From NCBI GenBank assembly GCA_903842235.1, contig CAIMLG010000146.1:1-44792 (forward strand): a DNA stretch of 44,792 nucleotides. The letters run 5' to 3'. A program made the position numbers and the translations under genes. Positions within the stretch are counted from its first letter, which is position 1; the number at the start of each line of letters is the position of its first letter. The notes beneath the pieces are model-generated. The model saw only the letters and a list, made by a program, of their open reading frames with translations. It searched no databases and was not told the origin of the DNA. Of this stretch, positions 1 through 6,909 are shown in pieces. Source of the stretch: an uncultured Verrucomicrobia subdivision 3 bacterium (GTDB lineage: Bacteria > Verrucomicrobiota > Verrucomicrobiia > Limisphaerales > UBA11358).

Positions 1-12
1 GACCATTCGACC

Positions 13-50
13 GCCGGGGGCGCGAGCTAAGGCTCCGGCTCGCCCCCGGC
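13..50. repeat. Strong GC-rich hairpin
   Basis: A near-perfect inverted repeat: GCCGGGGGCG plus GAGC on the left pairs with GCTCGCCCCCGGC on the right, with one extra C in the left arm and a loop of about 10 nt. No U-tract follows on either strand, so a classical terminator is unlikely. It may be a dispersed palindromic element or the end of a structure cut by the window edge. Confidence 0.6.
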
Positions 51-587
51 TCATTCTATCTCGTTGCGGGGGCACGGGAAATTAACACAACAAAAAAACC
101 AAACCAAAAAACCACTTACACAGAAATCTTTACAAAACCATCCGGGGAATAACCGTGTCCAGCTGCACCCGTTCGGAGTCGCCGCGATGCTATTTCGCTG
201 GACATGAGTGTCGAGGACGCTGTGCCGCCGGCGCGCCAAAGCCATCCAGCGCCACCCCCTGTTCACCCAAATCGTCGCCACTTACCGGACGGACATTCAA
301 CTGGCCTAGGCCCCCCACCTAGCCGACCGCAGATGGATTCAGGGTGGAACAGGCCACTGGCCTGTGGTGCCCGGCGAGGCGGCCTCGCGGCAGCCTCCTC
401 ATCGGTTTGATGCAAGGATGTTGTCTCGGCAGCTTCCCACCAAACCATTGCTGGTTTCGCAGGTGCCGATAGGCTAGTGCGGACGGAACCGCACGTTCGT
501 CTTATGTCATTTTTACTCATGTTTTCATATCGAACAATCATCACAACCCCATCATTATTTCGCACAAGGTCGTGGCCCTTTGGAATC
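51..587. other. Non-coding stretch with clustered hairpins, no credible gene
   Basis: I see no convincing gene here; open frames lack ribosome sites and recognisable composition. The part from 349 to 494 holds several perfect short stems: 349-355/359-365, 374-380/382-388, 442-447/452-457 and 477-482/489-494, plus an enclosing pair 427-431/464-468. This suggests a folded RNA or recombination-site remnants. I could not match it to RNase P RNA, tmRNA, SRP RNA or a group II intron by eye. Confidence 0.5.
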
Positions 588-643
588 CGCCGAATCTTCG
601 GTTTCGCCTTGCGCCCGATTCCTGCGCCTGCTCTAATCGCCTT
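588..643 (+). repeat. 56 bp repeat A, copy 1, promoter-like
   Basis: Identical to 1913-1968 except at one position. It contains TTGCGC (609-614) and TCTAAT (632-637) separated by 17 bp, matching the layout of a sigma-70 promoter. The ATG at 647 is only nine bases after the -10-like hexamer, so if the promoter is real the transcript would be leaderless or nearly so. Confidence 0.6.
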
Positions 644-646
644 ACC

Positions 647-988
647 ATGTACCTGCGACTACTAGCCTTTATTTTGCTTTTAGCGGTTGTTGGCTGCGCC
701 CATCAGCACCCGACTATTTGGGTGACGCAGCCACAGCTAGCCCAGTTTACTGAGAAGGCTTTGACCGCTATTCGCACGGGGGATGCCGTAACGTTGCCGG
801 ATGGTAGTCTGGCACCGGTAAGCGACAGCTATGATGCGTCGCTTCCGATCCGATACGAGTTTGATTCCAGTATGCCGAGATGTGTGTCCGTTCTGGTTCC
901 TAGTGGGGTTGGTTCATACACCGTCTTTTACTTCGATATTTACTCTGATGCGATTACCAGCGTTGGTCACTTGTCAATTAACCCATGA
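647..988 (+). CDS. Small lipoprotein of unknown function (cassette gene)
   Basis: A 113-residue protein. The N-terminus MYLRLLAFILLLAVVGC is a lipoprotein signal with lipobox VVGC, so the mature protein would start at a lipidated Cys and sit in the envelope. I chose the ATG at 647 because it gives the signal peptide at the very N-terminus; the upstream in-frame ATG at 572 would place it internally and overlap repeat A. I recognise no domain. The rest is soluble and beta-rich in appearance. An attC-like palindrome begins seven bases after the stop, as expected for a gene in an integron cassette. Function unknown. Confidence 0.7.
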   Translation: MYLRLLAFILLLAVVGCAHQHPTIWVTQPQLAQFTEKALTAIRTGDAVTLPDGSLAPVSDSYDASLPIRYEFDSSMPRCVSVLVPSGVGSYTVFYFDIYSDAITSVGHLSINP

Positions 989-994
989 ACCATC

Positions 995-1083
995 GGCCAA
1001 CCAGTCGCCGGAGCCGGTTGGCGCTGGCTGTTCCGCTTCGCGGACAACGCCATGAATCCGGCGCGGCTCTTTTTTCGTTAGCC
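995..1083 (+). repeat. attC-like recombination site 1
   Basis: An 89 bp imperfect palindrome. The left end is GGCCAAC (inverse-core position) and the right end GTTAGCC fits the integron core consensus GTTRRRY. Internal segments pair: GCCGGAGCCGG on the left with CCGGCGCGGC on the right, TGGCG with CGCCA, and a central CCGC-TTC-GCGG hairpin. The next gene starts nine bases after the core. Length, ends and position between same-strand small genes fit attC; no other known element class fits as well. Confidence 0.65.
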
Positions 1084-1091
1084 CCCACCGC

Positions 1092-1643
1092 ATGAAGCGC
1101 ATCACTTGCATCCTACTCGCTTGGTTATCGCTTTCTGCTTTTGCTCAGGAGCGTGACTACCGGAAGTTGCCCGCCATCACTCCAAGCGCCACCGATGTTC
1201 TTGCTGCTTCAGGCATTGAGGTGTTTGCCTTCCGCTTGCCTGTCGCCAACACGAACGGATGCGTCATTTCCTTGCGCCTCAAGCACGGCAAGAAGGATAG
1301 AGAGGTTGATCTGTGCAGGAGACTTTCACACGATGAGTTGACTGGCAGAGGCGATGTTGACGTGATTGTCACCATTCAAGAGACGCGGACGTTTTTTGGA
1401 GGTCGGAAGCTCAAGGTTGGCTACATGGTTGGGGGATGCTCTGGCTCGGTGGTAGTCAGCGCCCGCGATATGCCATTTATTTTCGGCGGCGATGTCATGC
1501 TTGACCCAGAGAACAAGATTCTACTGGCGGGCTCGTATAGGACTGGCTTGCCGTCAGTTGATGGTCAGCGGACGGCTTTGTATTTGGTGGCTTCGCCGTG
1601 GATAGACGAAGGGGCTAACCACCAATGGATTGGAAAGGACTGA
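1092..1643 (+). CDS. Secreted protein of unknown function (cassette gene)
   Basis: A 183-residue protein with a Sec signal peptide (MKRITCILLAWLSLSAFA, cleavage probably after AFA-Q), so periplasmic or exported. I do not recognise a domain. The mature part has three Cys (one near residue 57, one in DLCRR, one in GGCSG) and a glycine-rich FFGGRKLKVGYMVGGCSG segment. It begins just after the core end of the attC-like site at 995-1083, typical of a cassette-borne gene. What follows the stop is unusual: a decayed phage-like sequence and repeat A rather than an immediate attC site. Confidence 0.7.
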   Translation: MKRITCILLAWLSLSAFAQERDYRKLPAITPSATDVLAASGIEVFAFRLPVANTNGCVISLRLKHGKKDREVDLCRRLSHDELTGRGDVDVIVTIQETRTFFGGRKLKVGYMVGGCSGSVVVSARDMPFIFGGDVMLDPENKILLAGSYRTGLPSVDGQRTALYLVASPWIDEGANHQWIGKD

Positions 1644-1703
1644 GGCGCGGAGGGAGCGTGGCCATGTTTGAGAGTGGGATCGCGCCGAATGTCCTTTCCA
1701 TCC

Positions 1704-1822
1704 GTGGTTGAACCAGCCCTTTTCCGCTTTCCCAATTTCAGTTTTCCGCTTTTTCCTCAAAACCCCCCTGCGCTTCCGCTGCGTAATCGTCCGGTTCTTC
1801 GTCGCCACCAGATCCGCAGCGC
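1704..1822 (-). pseudogene. Decayed repeat B copy 1: terminase-like C-terminus remnant
   Basis: This stretch repeats at 4019-4135 with scattered substitutions and small indels. Read on the minus strand it encodes LVATKNRTITQRK, the same peptide as the other copy. Upstream codons still read D-A-L-R but are joined through a one-base deletion. Because the shared peptide follows a DDAADCLRYL-type motif in the second copy, I interpret both as remnants of a phage large terminase gene end. Too short for certainty. Confidence 0.45.
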
Positions 1823-1912
1823 ATCGGGGGCGCCAACCGCGCCGCCATCTGGCGGTTGGGCACTCGCGCCGGCCCAGACCTGACGCCAAAGGTCAATGAC
1901 CACTGGACACCG

Positions 1913-1968
1913 CGCCGAATCTACGGTTTCGCCTTGCGCCCGATTCCTGCGCCTGCTCTAATCGCCTT
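1913..1968 (+). repeat. 56 bp repeat A, copy 2, promoter-like
   Basis: Second copy of the repeat at 588-643, with a single mismatch (A at 1923 instead of T at 598). The -35-like TTGCGC and -10-like TCTAAT at 1957-1962 are kept with the same 17 bp spacing. It lies about 110 bp upstream of the gene at 2077 and could drive it. Confidence 0.6.
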
Positions 1969-1983
1969 GAAATCCATCGTGAA

Positions 1984-2072
1984 AACGAACCTGCCCAATT
2001 CCCAGTTTATGCCTCAATATCCGCTTAGCAGGAATCGTTTCCTTGTAATTAATTAGTTCGGCGGCGTTCGCA
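1984..2072 (+). repeat. Weak attC-like site candidate
   Basis: The left end AACGAAC and right end GTTCGCA are roughly complementary and 89 bp apart, and the gene at 2077 starts four bases after the right end, as in the clearer sites. Internal pairing is poor and the middle is AT-richer than in the other sites. Given mainly because position and length fit the array. Confidence 0.25.
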
Positions 2073-2076
2073 CCCC

Positions 2077-2451
2077 ATGCAAATTCCGGCAACCCTCAAA
2101 TGGATTAACCGGCACAGCGCCTCATCGGTGTTGCTCTTGTTGCTGCTTGGCGCGAGCGCCTTCGCTCACGTGCTTGCCCATGTCAGGATGGAGGTGGCCA
2201 GCCGACAGTTTGCCATCATGGATGACCGCACCATCCGGCAGATGGGCGTCATCGACTTCATGCACGCTCACTACTGGATTGCCATCGCTTACGGCACTGT
2301 CTTCTTTGCCACCTTGCTGTGGTTGGAGTTCCGCAGCGCACCGCGTTGGGCGGTCTGGGTCGCGTTCTGCCTTCTGGCTATGCCATGCATCATTTACGCC
2401 GGCGCTTGCTTGCACATCGGCAACAAGTTCATTCTCTGGACGACGACATGA
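2077..2451 (+). CDS. Small integral membrane protein (cassette gene)
   Basis: A 124-residue protein with about three predicted membrane segments: residues 17-34 (VLLLLLLGASAFAHVLAH), 66-84 (YWIAIAYGTVFFATLLWL) and 92-111 (AVWVAFCLLAMPCIIYAGA). A hydrophilic loop of about 30 residues (RMEVASRQFAIMDDRTIRQM) lies between the first two. I recognise no family. The first segment could alternatively be a signal peptide. The gene sits between a weak attC-like site upstream and a strong one that begins 20 bases after its stop, consistent with a mobile cassette. Confidence 0.65.
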   Translation: MQIPATLKWINRHSASSVLLLLLLGASAFAHVLAHVRMEVASRQFAIMDDRTIRQMGVIDFMHAHYWIAIAYGTVFFATLLWLEFRSAPRWAVWVAFCLLAMPCIIYAGACLHIGNKFILWTTT

Positions 2452-2470
2452 GAGAGTCAGAAACCACGCT

Positions 2471-2566
2471 GCCGAACAAGATCACTGGACCGAACGCGGG
2501 AAGGCCGCGTCGATTGCCAATTCGGACGCCCCTGGCCGCCCGCGCCGGCCAGTTCTGCCGTTAGCC
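2471..2566 (+). repeat. attC-like recombination site 2
   Basis: A 96 bp imperfect palindrome bounded by GCCGAAC on the left and GTTAGCC on the right. The inner left block ACTGGACCGAACGCGGG pairs with the inner right block CCCGCGCCGGCCAGT, and a central GCGTC...GACGC stem closes the structure. The middle is almost the same as in the site at 3048-3140. The following gene starts at 2574, eight bases after the core, the usual tight spacing of cassette genes. Confidence 0.75.
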
Positions 2567-2573
2567 ACTACAT

Positions 2574-3032
2574 ATGCGTTTACTGATTTCCACATTTTTG
2601 TTCGTTGCACTTCTCGCGGCCGGTTGCGGTCGTAATGGTTTTTCCGTCGCGCCTGCCGCATCTGATGATCAGAAGAAAGGGCAGGATTCCTCGTCCAATA
2701 GCAGCACGTTGACTCGCACGGACATCGCGTCCGGGCCCAATCCTGCCGCCGATTATGATTCCGTCCGTGATGGCGAGGAAGCACAGGCCAAATTCTCAGG
2801 AGGTGACGGTTCGAGCATTAAAAAGGCTGTTGTTATCACTGCCAGTAGTGAGACGACGGGATATCGTGCAGCCTACATTTGGTTGCACGAGCATTATCCT
2901 GGTTCTCGTCTTCAACGCGAGGGTTTCGCCTATGATGATGCTGGCTCGTATTACGCCGAGATTACGATTGTCACGCCCGATGGCAAATCGCGCACCGTAT
3001 GCTTCGAGACCACATCATTTTTTGGGAAGTAG
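2574..3032 (+). CDS. Lipoprotein of unknown function (cassette gene)
   Basis: A 152-residue protein with a lipoprotein signal, MRLLISTFLFVALLAAGC (lipobox LAAGC, Cys18). After the lipidated Cys comes a low-complexity, Ser/Asp/Gly-rich linker to about residue 75, then a compact domain (residues 80-152) with several Tyr and a YYAEITIVTPDGKSRTVCFE strand pair. The ending resembles small periplasmic domains that make a beta-sheet, but I cannot name a family. It is enclosed by two attC-like sites, so the unit 2566-3140 has the form of one complete integron cassette. Confidence 0.7.
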   Translation: MRLLISTFLFVALLAAGCGRNGFSVAPAASDDQKKGQDSSSNSSTLTRTDIASGPNPAADYDSVRDGEEAQAKFSGGDGSSIKKAVVITASSETTGYRAAYIWLHEHYPGSRLQREGFAYDDAGSYYAEITIVTPDGKSRTVCFETTSFFGK

Positions 3033-3047
3033 TAAAATGAGGACGTT

Positions 3048-3140
3048 GCCTAACAAGATTGGACCGAACGCGGGCGGGCCGTGTCGATTGCCAATTCGGA
3101 CGCCACTGGCCGCCCGCGCCGGTCAGTTCCAACGTTCGAC
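3048..3140 (+). repeat. attC-like recombination site 3
   Basis: A 93 bp imperfect palindrome from GCCTAAC (a perfect inverse core, RYYYAAC) to GTTCGAC. The interior is nearly identical to site 2: GGACCGAACGCGGG on the left, GTCGATTGCCAATTCGGACG in the middle, CCGCCCGCGCCGG on the right. Near-identity of consecutive sites is characteristic of sedentary chromosomal integrons. The next start codon is at 3147. Confidence 0.75.
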
Positions 3141-3146
3141 GAGTGT

Positions 3147-3467
3147 ATGAATTCGGCAGCATCACAACTTCAGGCCCACCTCGAGGTTGTGCTGTCGCCA
3201 GATGAGTCCACCGAAAATCTCGTGAGCCTTGCGAGGCTGATCTGGGTCACGGTTTCACCGCTTCCGCCGGAGCTGCAGTCGTTGCGTTTGGATCGCGAGA
3301 CCATAGCGAAGAGCTTCGCACAGTGGTGTAGCGCACACCGATTGAAGGATAGTGAGACAGCTGCGCCGAAGTTCTGGGATGCTCAGATTATGGCCGCGTT
3401 GAGAACGGGGACAGCTTTTGAGCTGGAAGCGGCCCTGCGTCTGTATCGAGAACGGTCCAGCAAATGA
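3147..3467 (+). CDS. Small soluble protein of unknown function (cassette gene)
   Basis: A 106-residue, probably cytoplasmic, largely helical protein without signal peptide or membrane segment. I chose the ATG at 3147 (MNSAASQLQAHLEVV) because the longer frame from 3081 runs through the attC-like palindrome, and the start then sits six bases after the core, as in its neighbours. No motif recognised. The stop is followed almost at once (3472) by another attC-like site, so 3140-3564 has the form of a complete cassette. Confidence 0.65.
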   Translation: MNSAASQLQAHLEVVLSPDESTENLVSLARLIWVTVSPLPPELQSLRLDRETIAKSFAQWCSAHRLKDSETAAPKFWDAQIMAALRTGTAFELEAALRLYRERSSK

Positions 3468-3471
3468 GCAT

Positions 3472-3564
3472 GTCGAACAAACCGGCTGCACCGAATGCCT
3501 CGATGACGTCGCTGTTTCAATCGGGACATCACTGGCTCGGCATCGGTGAGCAGGAGCGTAACGC
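3472..3564 (+). repeat. attC-like recombination site 4
   Basis: A 93 bp palindrome starting with GTCGAAC. Its right end GTAACGC is degenerate relative to GTTRRRY. The inner left arm CTGCACCGAATGCC pairs with the reverse complement of GGCATCGGTGAGCAG. The sequence differs from sites 2 and 3 although the length is the same. The next gene starts at 3568. Confidence 0.6.
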
Positions 3565-3567
3565 GTC

Positions 3568-3960
3568 ATGAGATTTCTACTCGTAATCATGTTTTCGATA
3601 GCGCTTGCTGGTTGCGGCAAGCCGGATCCGAAGTCTCAGTTTGAGATGATGCTTACGAAGCCGATGCCGAGTTCTGTTACGAGCTTGCGATTTGATCGTG
3701 ACTTCATGGGCGCTGACCCGACTTACCATCTGTCCTTCAGTGCGAGCACTCAGGACGTGATCGCTATCGTCACAGGCAAGAAGTTACAGGCTGCCAGTGA
3801 GGCTGACACGCCAATTGGTGGCTACCATCCAGTTTGGTGGCATCTTGACGAGCTAGGCACTAACCGGACATTTTACACGCTCAAGAAGGAGCGGTCTGTA
3901 GAGTTTTTCTGGGTTTCTGTGTCGGGCACGAATGCTTATTACCTGTTCTTGGGATTATGA
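3568..3960 (+). CDS. Lipoprotein of unknown function (last cassette gene)
   Basis: A 130-residue protein with a lipoprotein signal MRFLLVIMFSIALAGC (lipobox LAGC, Cys16), followed by KPDPKSQFE. The mature domain is short with aromatic strands (YHPVWWHLDELG, VEFFWVSVSGTNAYYLF). I recognise no family. The start lies four bases after attC-like site 4. No attC-like palindrome follows the stop; instead repeat B copy 2 begins about 60 bases downstream, so this may be the distal end of the array or a cassette whose site has decayed. Confidence 0.7.
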   Translation: MRFLLVIMFSIALAGCGKPDPKSQFEMMLTKPMPSSVTSLRFDRDFMGADPTYHLSFSASTQDVIAIVTGKKLQAASEADTPIGGYHPVWWHLDELGTNRTFYTLKKERSVEFFWVSVSGTNAYYLFLGL

Positions 3961-4018
3961 GAATAGTTACGATATTAATCGACAAGGGATTGAATTGACC
4001 GGAGCGTCATTTCAATTA

Positions 4019-4170
4019 GTGGTTGAACCCGCCCATTTCCGCTTTCCGAATTTCCGCTTTCCACTTTTTCTTCAAAACCCCCTGAGCTTCCGCTGCGTAA
4101 TCGTCCGGTTCTTCGTCGCCACCAGGTACCGCAGGCAGTCGGCGGCATCATCGGCCCCAATCCGCTTTCA
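4019..4170 (-). pseudogene. Terminase large subunit C-terminus remnant (repeat B copy 2)
   Basis: On the minus strand, 4167 down to 4072 reads K-R-I-G then ADDAADCLRYLVATKNRT, I-T-Q-R-K-L-R-G-F and a stop. The DDAADCLRYL stretch resembles the C-terminal nuclease end of phage large terminases, where a DDA-x-DALRY motif is common. There is no start or upstream domain, and an in-frame TGA lies just before the segment. A second reading frame of the same DNA stays open to a TAA beside 4019. Copy 1 has an extra G in the G-run, suggesting frameshift decay in one of the two. Best explained as scars of prophage DNA; the family call is from motif memory only. Confidence 0.45.
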
Positions 4171-4181
4171 CAAAGTGGGTT

Positions 4182-6653
4182 TCACAGCCGGATGATGGTG
4201 AAAGAATAGCCCGGAAAGGTGACCTTGCTCTCGCCGTCTTTCAAGCCGTGCTGCCATGCGACGGACGTGGGCTGGATGGCCCCCGGGTTGTCGGCTGTGT
4301 TGCGGGCGTCCAGCCTGCCTTCAAGTGTCAGCACCTGCGCCCCGCTGTGGACCGGAATAAATCCGGCTATCTTGAGCGGCAGCGTCACGGCCTTTTCGCT
4401 GACATTCACTACTTGCAACACCAGCGTGCGGCCATCCTCGCTCTTCGTCGCGCTCACGTCGAGATCACGCATCGGACAGTCGCTTTTCACGACGAGCGGT
4501 TGGTGGTTGCGGGAAATCATTTGCGTCACATAGCCCGGCGGCTGGAGCCAGACGTGCGCCGGGTTCAGGAACAGCAACCCCTGATTCCAGCCATTGTCGT
4601 TTTGGCCATCCGGTTGGAGGCCGTTCGCCGAGGCCGTGATCGGCAGGCGGCCATCCCGCTGAATGGCATTCAAGGCCAGGGCGTTCGCCAGCGCGCGGCG
4701 CTGGGAGTGGTTGTTGGCATTCAATTCGAACACCACGACTTTGTGTTTCGCGCCCGCCGCGATTTGGTCCAGCGCATCAATGTAAGACAGCATCGCGGGC
4801 AGGCTGCTGTCCGGGCGCGGACCTTCCGTCCACACATGCAGATCAAACCACACTTCGCGGTGATGCTGTTTCGCCAGTTGCAATATCTTCTGCTGCGCGG
4901 CCAGGCTGGTAATGCCGCTGTCGGCCCCGCTGAAGTGGAACGGATCGGTAATGTTTTGGTGGTACGAAAAATCCCCCACGATCAATATGATCTCGGGATC
5001 TTTCGCCCAGATCACTTCCGCCGCCGCCTTGAACTTCTCAAAATAGCGGTCATCCACCCGCTCTTCATTGCCAAGTTCAAGATATTTCAACCGATACGGC
5101 GCCGGATGACCGTCGGCCACGCGCTGCTGGCCCCATTGGCTGGCGGGCGCGGCGTTGAGGTAGTCCATGAAATCGCTCATATCTTGGGGCGACTCGTTAA
5201 TATCAAGATCGGGAATGCCCACCATCCCCGCAGCTTCGCTGAAGTTCAGGAAATCAAAAATCCCCCAGCCATTCGAAGAATACGGATACCAATGACCATC
5301 ATAGGGCGGCCGCTGGGCGCGCGGCCCGATCATTTTCTTCCACCGGTAGTCTGGATTATTAACCATGCTCCCGCCGTAGCGCAGGATCGTCACACCCTGA
5401 TTGATTAATCCTTCGGCCGCGTCCTTGCGAACCGGCAGACCTTTGAAGCGTCCCCACGAACCCGGCTGTAAGAAAACATACCCCATGGAAACCGAGCCGG
5501 GCTGCTTGAGCTTGACCGCAAATCGCCCGGCCTTGTCGGCTGCGTTCGGCGTGAGCTCGAAATTGAGCCGCTGCCAGTCGCCGGCCTTGAGCTTCAGAGA
5601 TTTTTCGGCATAAACGTTCGCACCGTCCGGGCTTTCCAATGCGACGAATAATTTTGAATCCGCTTGGGCTCGGGCCCAAAGATAGCCCTCGTAGCTTTTG
5701 CCTTTCATAAAATTCATCCCCCAGCGATTAAGGCTTTGATTCTCTATCCCGATTACGCCCGCGCCGCCGGCAAAAGTAATCTGCTGGCTCTGGCTGCCGG
5801 AAAAGGCGTTTTGCGTGGCGAGCGAAAAGCTTCCTTGGGCGTTCCCTTGGCGGATGGGGCGCCACATGCCGCTCACGCTGTCCGCCGGGCTGTTTCCGCT
5901 GTCATCTTCAAACGGCACCGGTTGGGGCTCGGTTCCCGTTTGGACGCTGAGGTGGCGAAACCCAACCTTGTGCTGCCAGATGCGCAAGCCCACGGTGCCG
6001 GTTTCGAGGGGATGCTCCGTGTCTTCGAATTGCGCCAGACGTTGGCCGTTGACCAGCACCTCCAGGGTCTTGGCGGTCAGCCGCACCGTCAATTTTATCC
6101 ATTCGTTCACCGGCACATCGCACGGCACGCGCTGAATCGGCTCCCAATTTTGCCGATGCCGGCCGATGATCAGCCAACCGGGCCGTTCGAGCGACACTTC
6201 ATAGCCGGTGAACGCATCCGCGCCTTTGCCGGCGCTGCTGACCTTGAGCATCAAGCCGCCATTGCCGCCGGTGGCTTCCGTCAGCATGACTTCAACGCTG
6301 ACCTCGCCCTTGGAAAACGCCGGGCCATTCCACACCATTTTGGAACCATTGCTCCCCGCGCCTTGCACCCGGCCATCCGCCGTGGTCGTCCAGCGGCCGC
6401 CGTGGGCAGTGAACCCCTTCAATGGCCGTTGCGCCGCCGGTTCGGCAAAGCTTTCGCCAAAAATCATCTGGCTGTCGAGGCCGCCGTAGATCTCGTGGTT
6501 TACATCCTCGATGCACGCGCCGGTCAGGTAAGGCGTCACGCGATGCAGCACCTGATTGGCGTCGATCGTGATGGCCGCCTCTTGCGCCCCGGCGGCGATG
6601 GCCAAAAGGCCGGAGAGAACCAAGCTTGGGATAAGGCGTTGCGGGCGTTTCAT
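4182..6653 (-). CDS. Secreted GH51-type alpha-L-arabinofuranosidase
   Basis: An 823-residue exported enzyme that probably releases terminal arabinose from plant-type polysaccharides. The start MKRPQRLIPSLVLSGLLAIA gives a signal peptide (cleavage near AGA-Q); a longer in-frame extension to 6857 would bury it. After the family signature IEDVNHEIYGGLDSQMIFGE (residues 48-67) there is an inserted LamG/concanavalin-like region (about 75-240), then a carbohydrate-binding-like beta domain (about 250-400), the catalytic barrel (about 405-690) and a C-terminal beta domain. Glu530 in LELGNEE is the likely acid/base and Glu643 in VVFELNAN the likely nucleophile. It stands alone, converging on the cassette region. 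Confidence 0.85.
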   Translation of the reverse strand: MKRPQRLIPSLVLSGLLAIAAGAQEAAITIDANQVLHRVTPYLTGACIEDVNHEIYGGLDSQMIFGESFAEPAAQRPLKGFTAHGGRWTTTADGRVQGAGSNGSKMVWNGPAFSKGEVSVEVMLTEATGGNGGLMLKVSSAGKGADAFTGYEVSLERPGWLIIGRHRQNWEPIQRVPCDVPVNEWIKLTVRLTAKTLEVLVNGQRLAQFEDTEHPLETGTVGLRIWQHKVGFRHLSVQTGTEPQPVPFEDDSGNSPADSVSGMWRPIRQGNAQGSFSLATQNAFSGSQSQQITFAGGAGVIGIENQSLNRWGMNFMKGKSYEGYLWARAQADSKLFVALESPDGANVYAEKSLKLKAGDWQRLNFELTPNAADKAGRFAVKLKQPGSVSMGYVFLQPGSWGRFKGLPVRKDAAEGLINQGVTILRYGGSMVNNPDYRWKKMIGPRAQRPPYDGHWYPYSSNGWGIFDFLNFSEAAGMVGIPDLDINESPQDMSDFMDYLNAAPASQWGQQRVADGHPAPYRLKYLELGNEERVDDRYFEKFKAAAEVIWAKDPEIILIVGDFSYHQNITDPFHFSGADSGITSLAAQQKILQLAKQHHREVWFDLHVWTEGPRPDSSLPAMLSYIDALDQIAAGAKHKVVVFELNANNHSQRRALANALALNAIQRDGRLPITASANGLQPDGQNDNGWNQGLLFLNPAHVWLQPPGYVTQMISRNHQPLVVKSDCPMRDLDVSATKSEDGRTLVLQVVNVSEKAVTLPLKIAGFIPVHSGAQVLTLEGRLDARNTADNPGAIQPTSVAWQHGLKDGESKVTFPGYSFTIIRL

Positions 6654-6909
6654 AAAGGATAATAGCCGCTTAAACCGTTGGTAATGGGCGAGCATGGCAA
6701 ATCGGCTGGCTGCTGGCAATGGGCGAGCCCCCGGCGACCGGAAAATTCCCGCCCCCCCCGGTGTTCGCTGGACACCTCGGTTTTCCCTGTTTACGAGCTG
6801 GCCATGGCTTTGGAATTGACAATGTTTTCTGCGCGGTTTCCCCGTCCGCCGCGCCATCGGCCGCGCCAGACTTGCAAATCAAGGCGTTTTGGGGTTTCCT
6901 TGGTTCACG

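Noticed and set aside
263-565. Minus-strand frame of 100 codons in the first gap
   Set aside because: Overlaps the hairpin cluster; no ribosome site or domain; more likely non-coding.
1833-1860. Short palindrome with GTTGGGC end
   Set aside because: The core-like heptamer is right, but 28 bp is too short for an attC site; kept as an ordinary hairpin.
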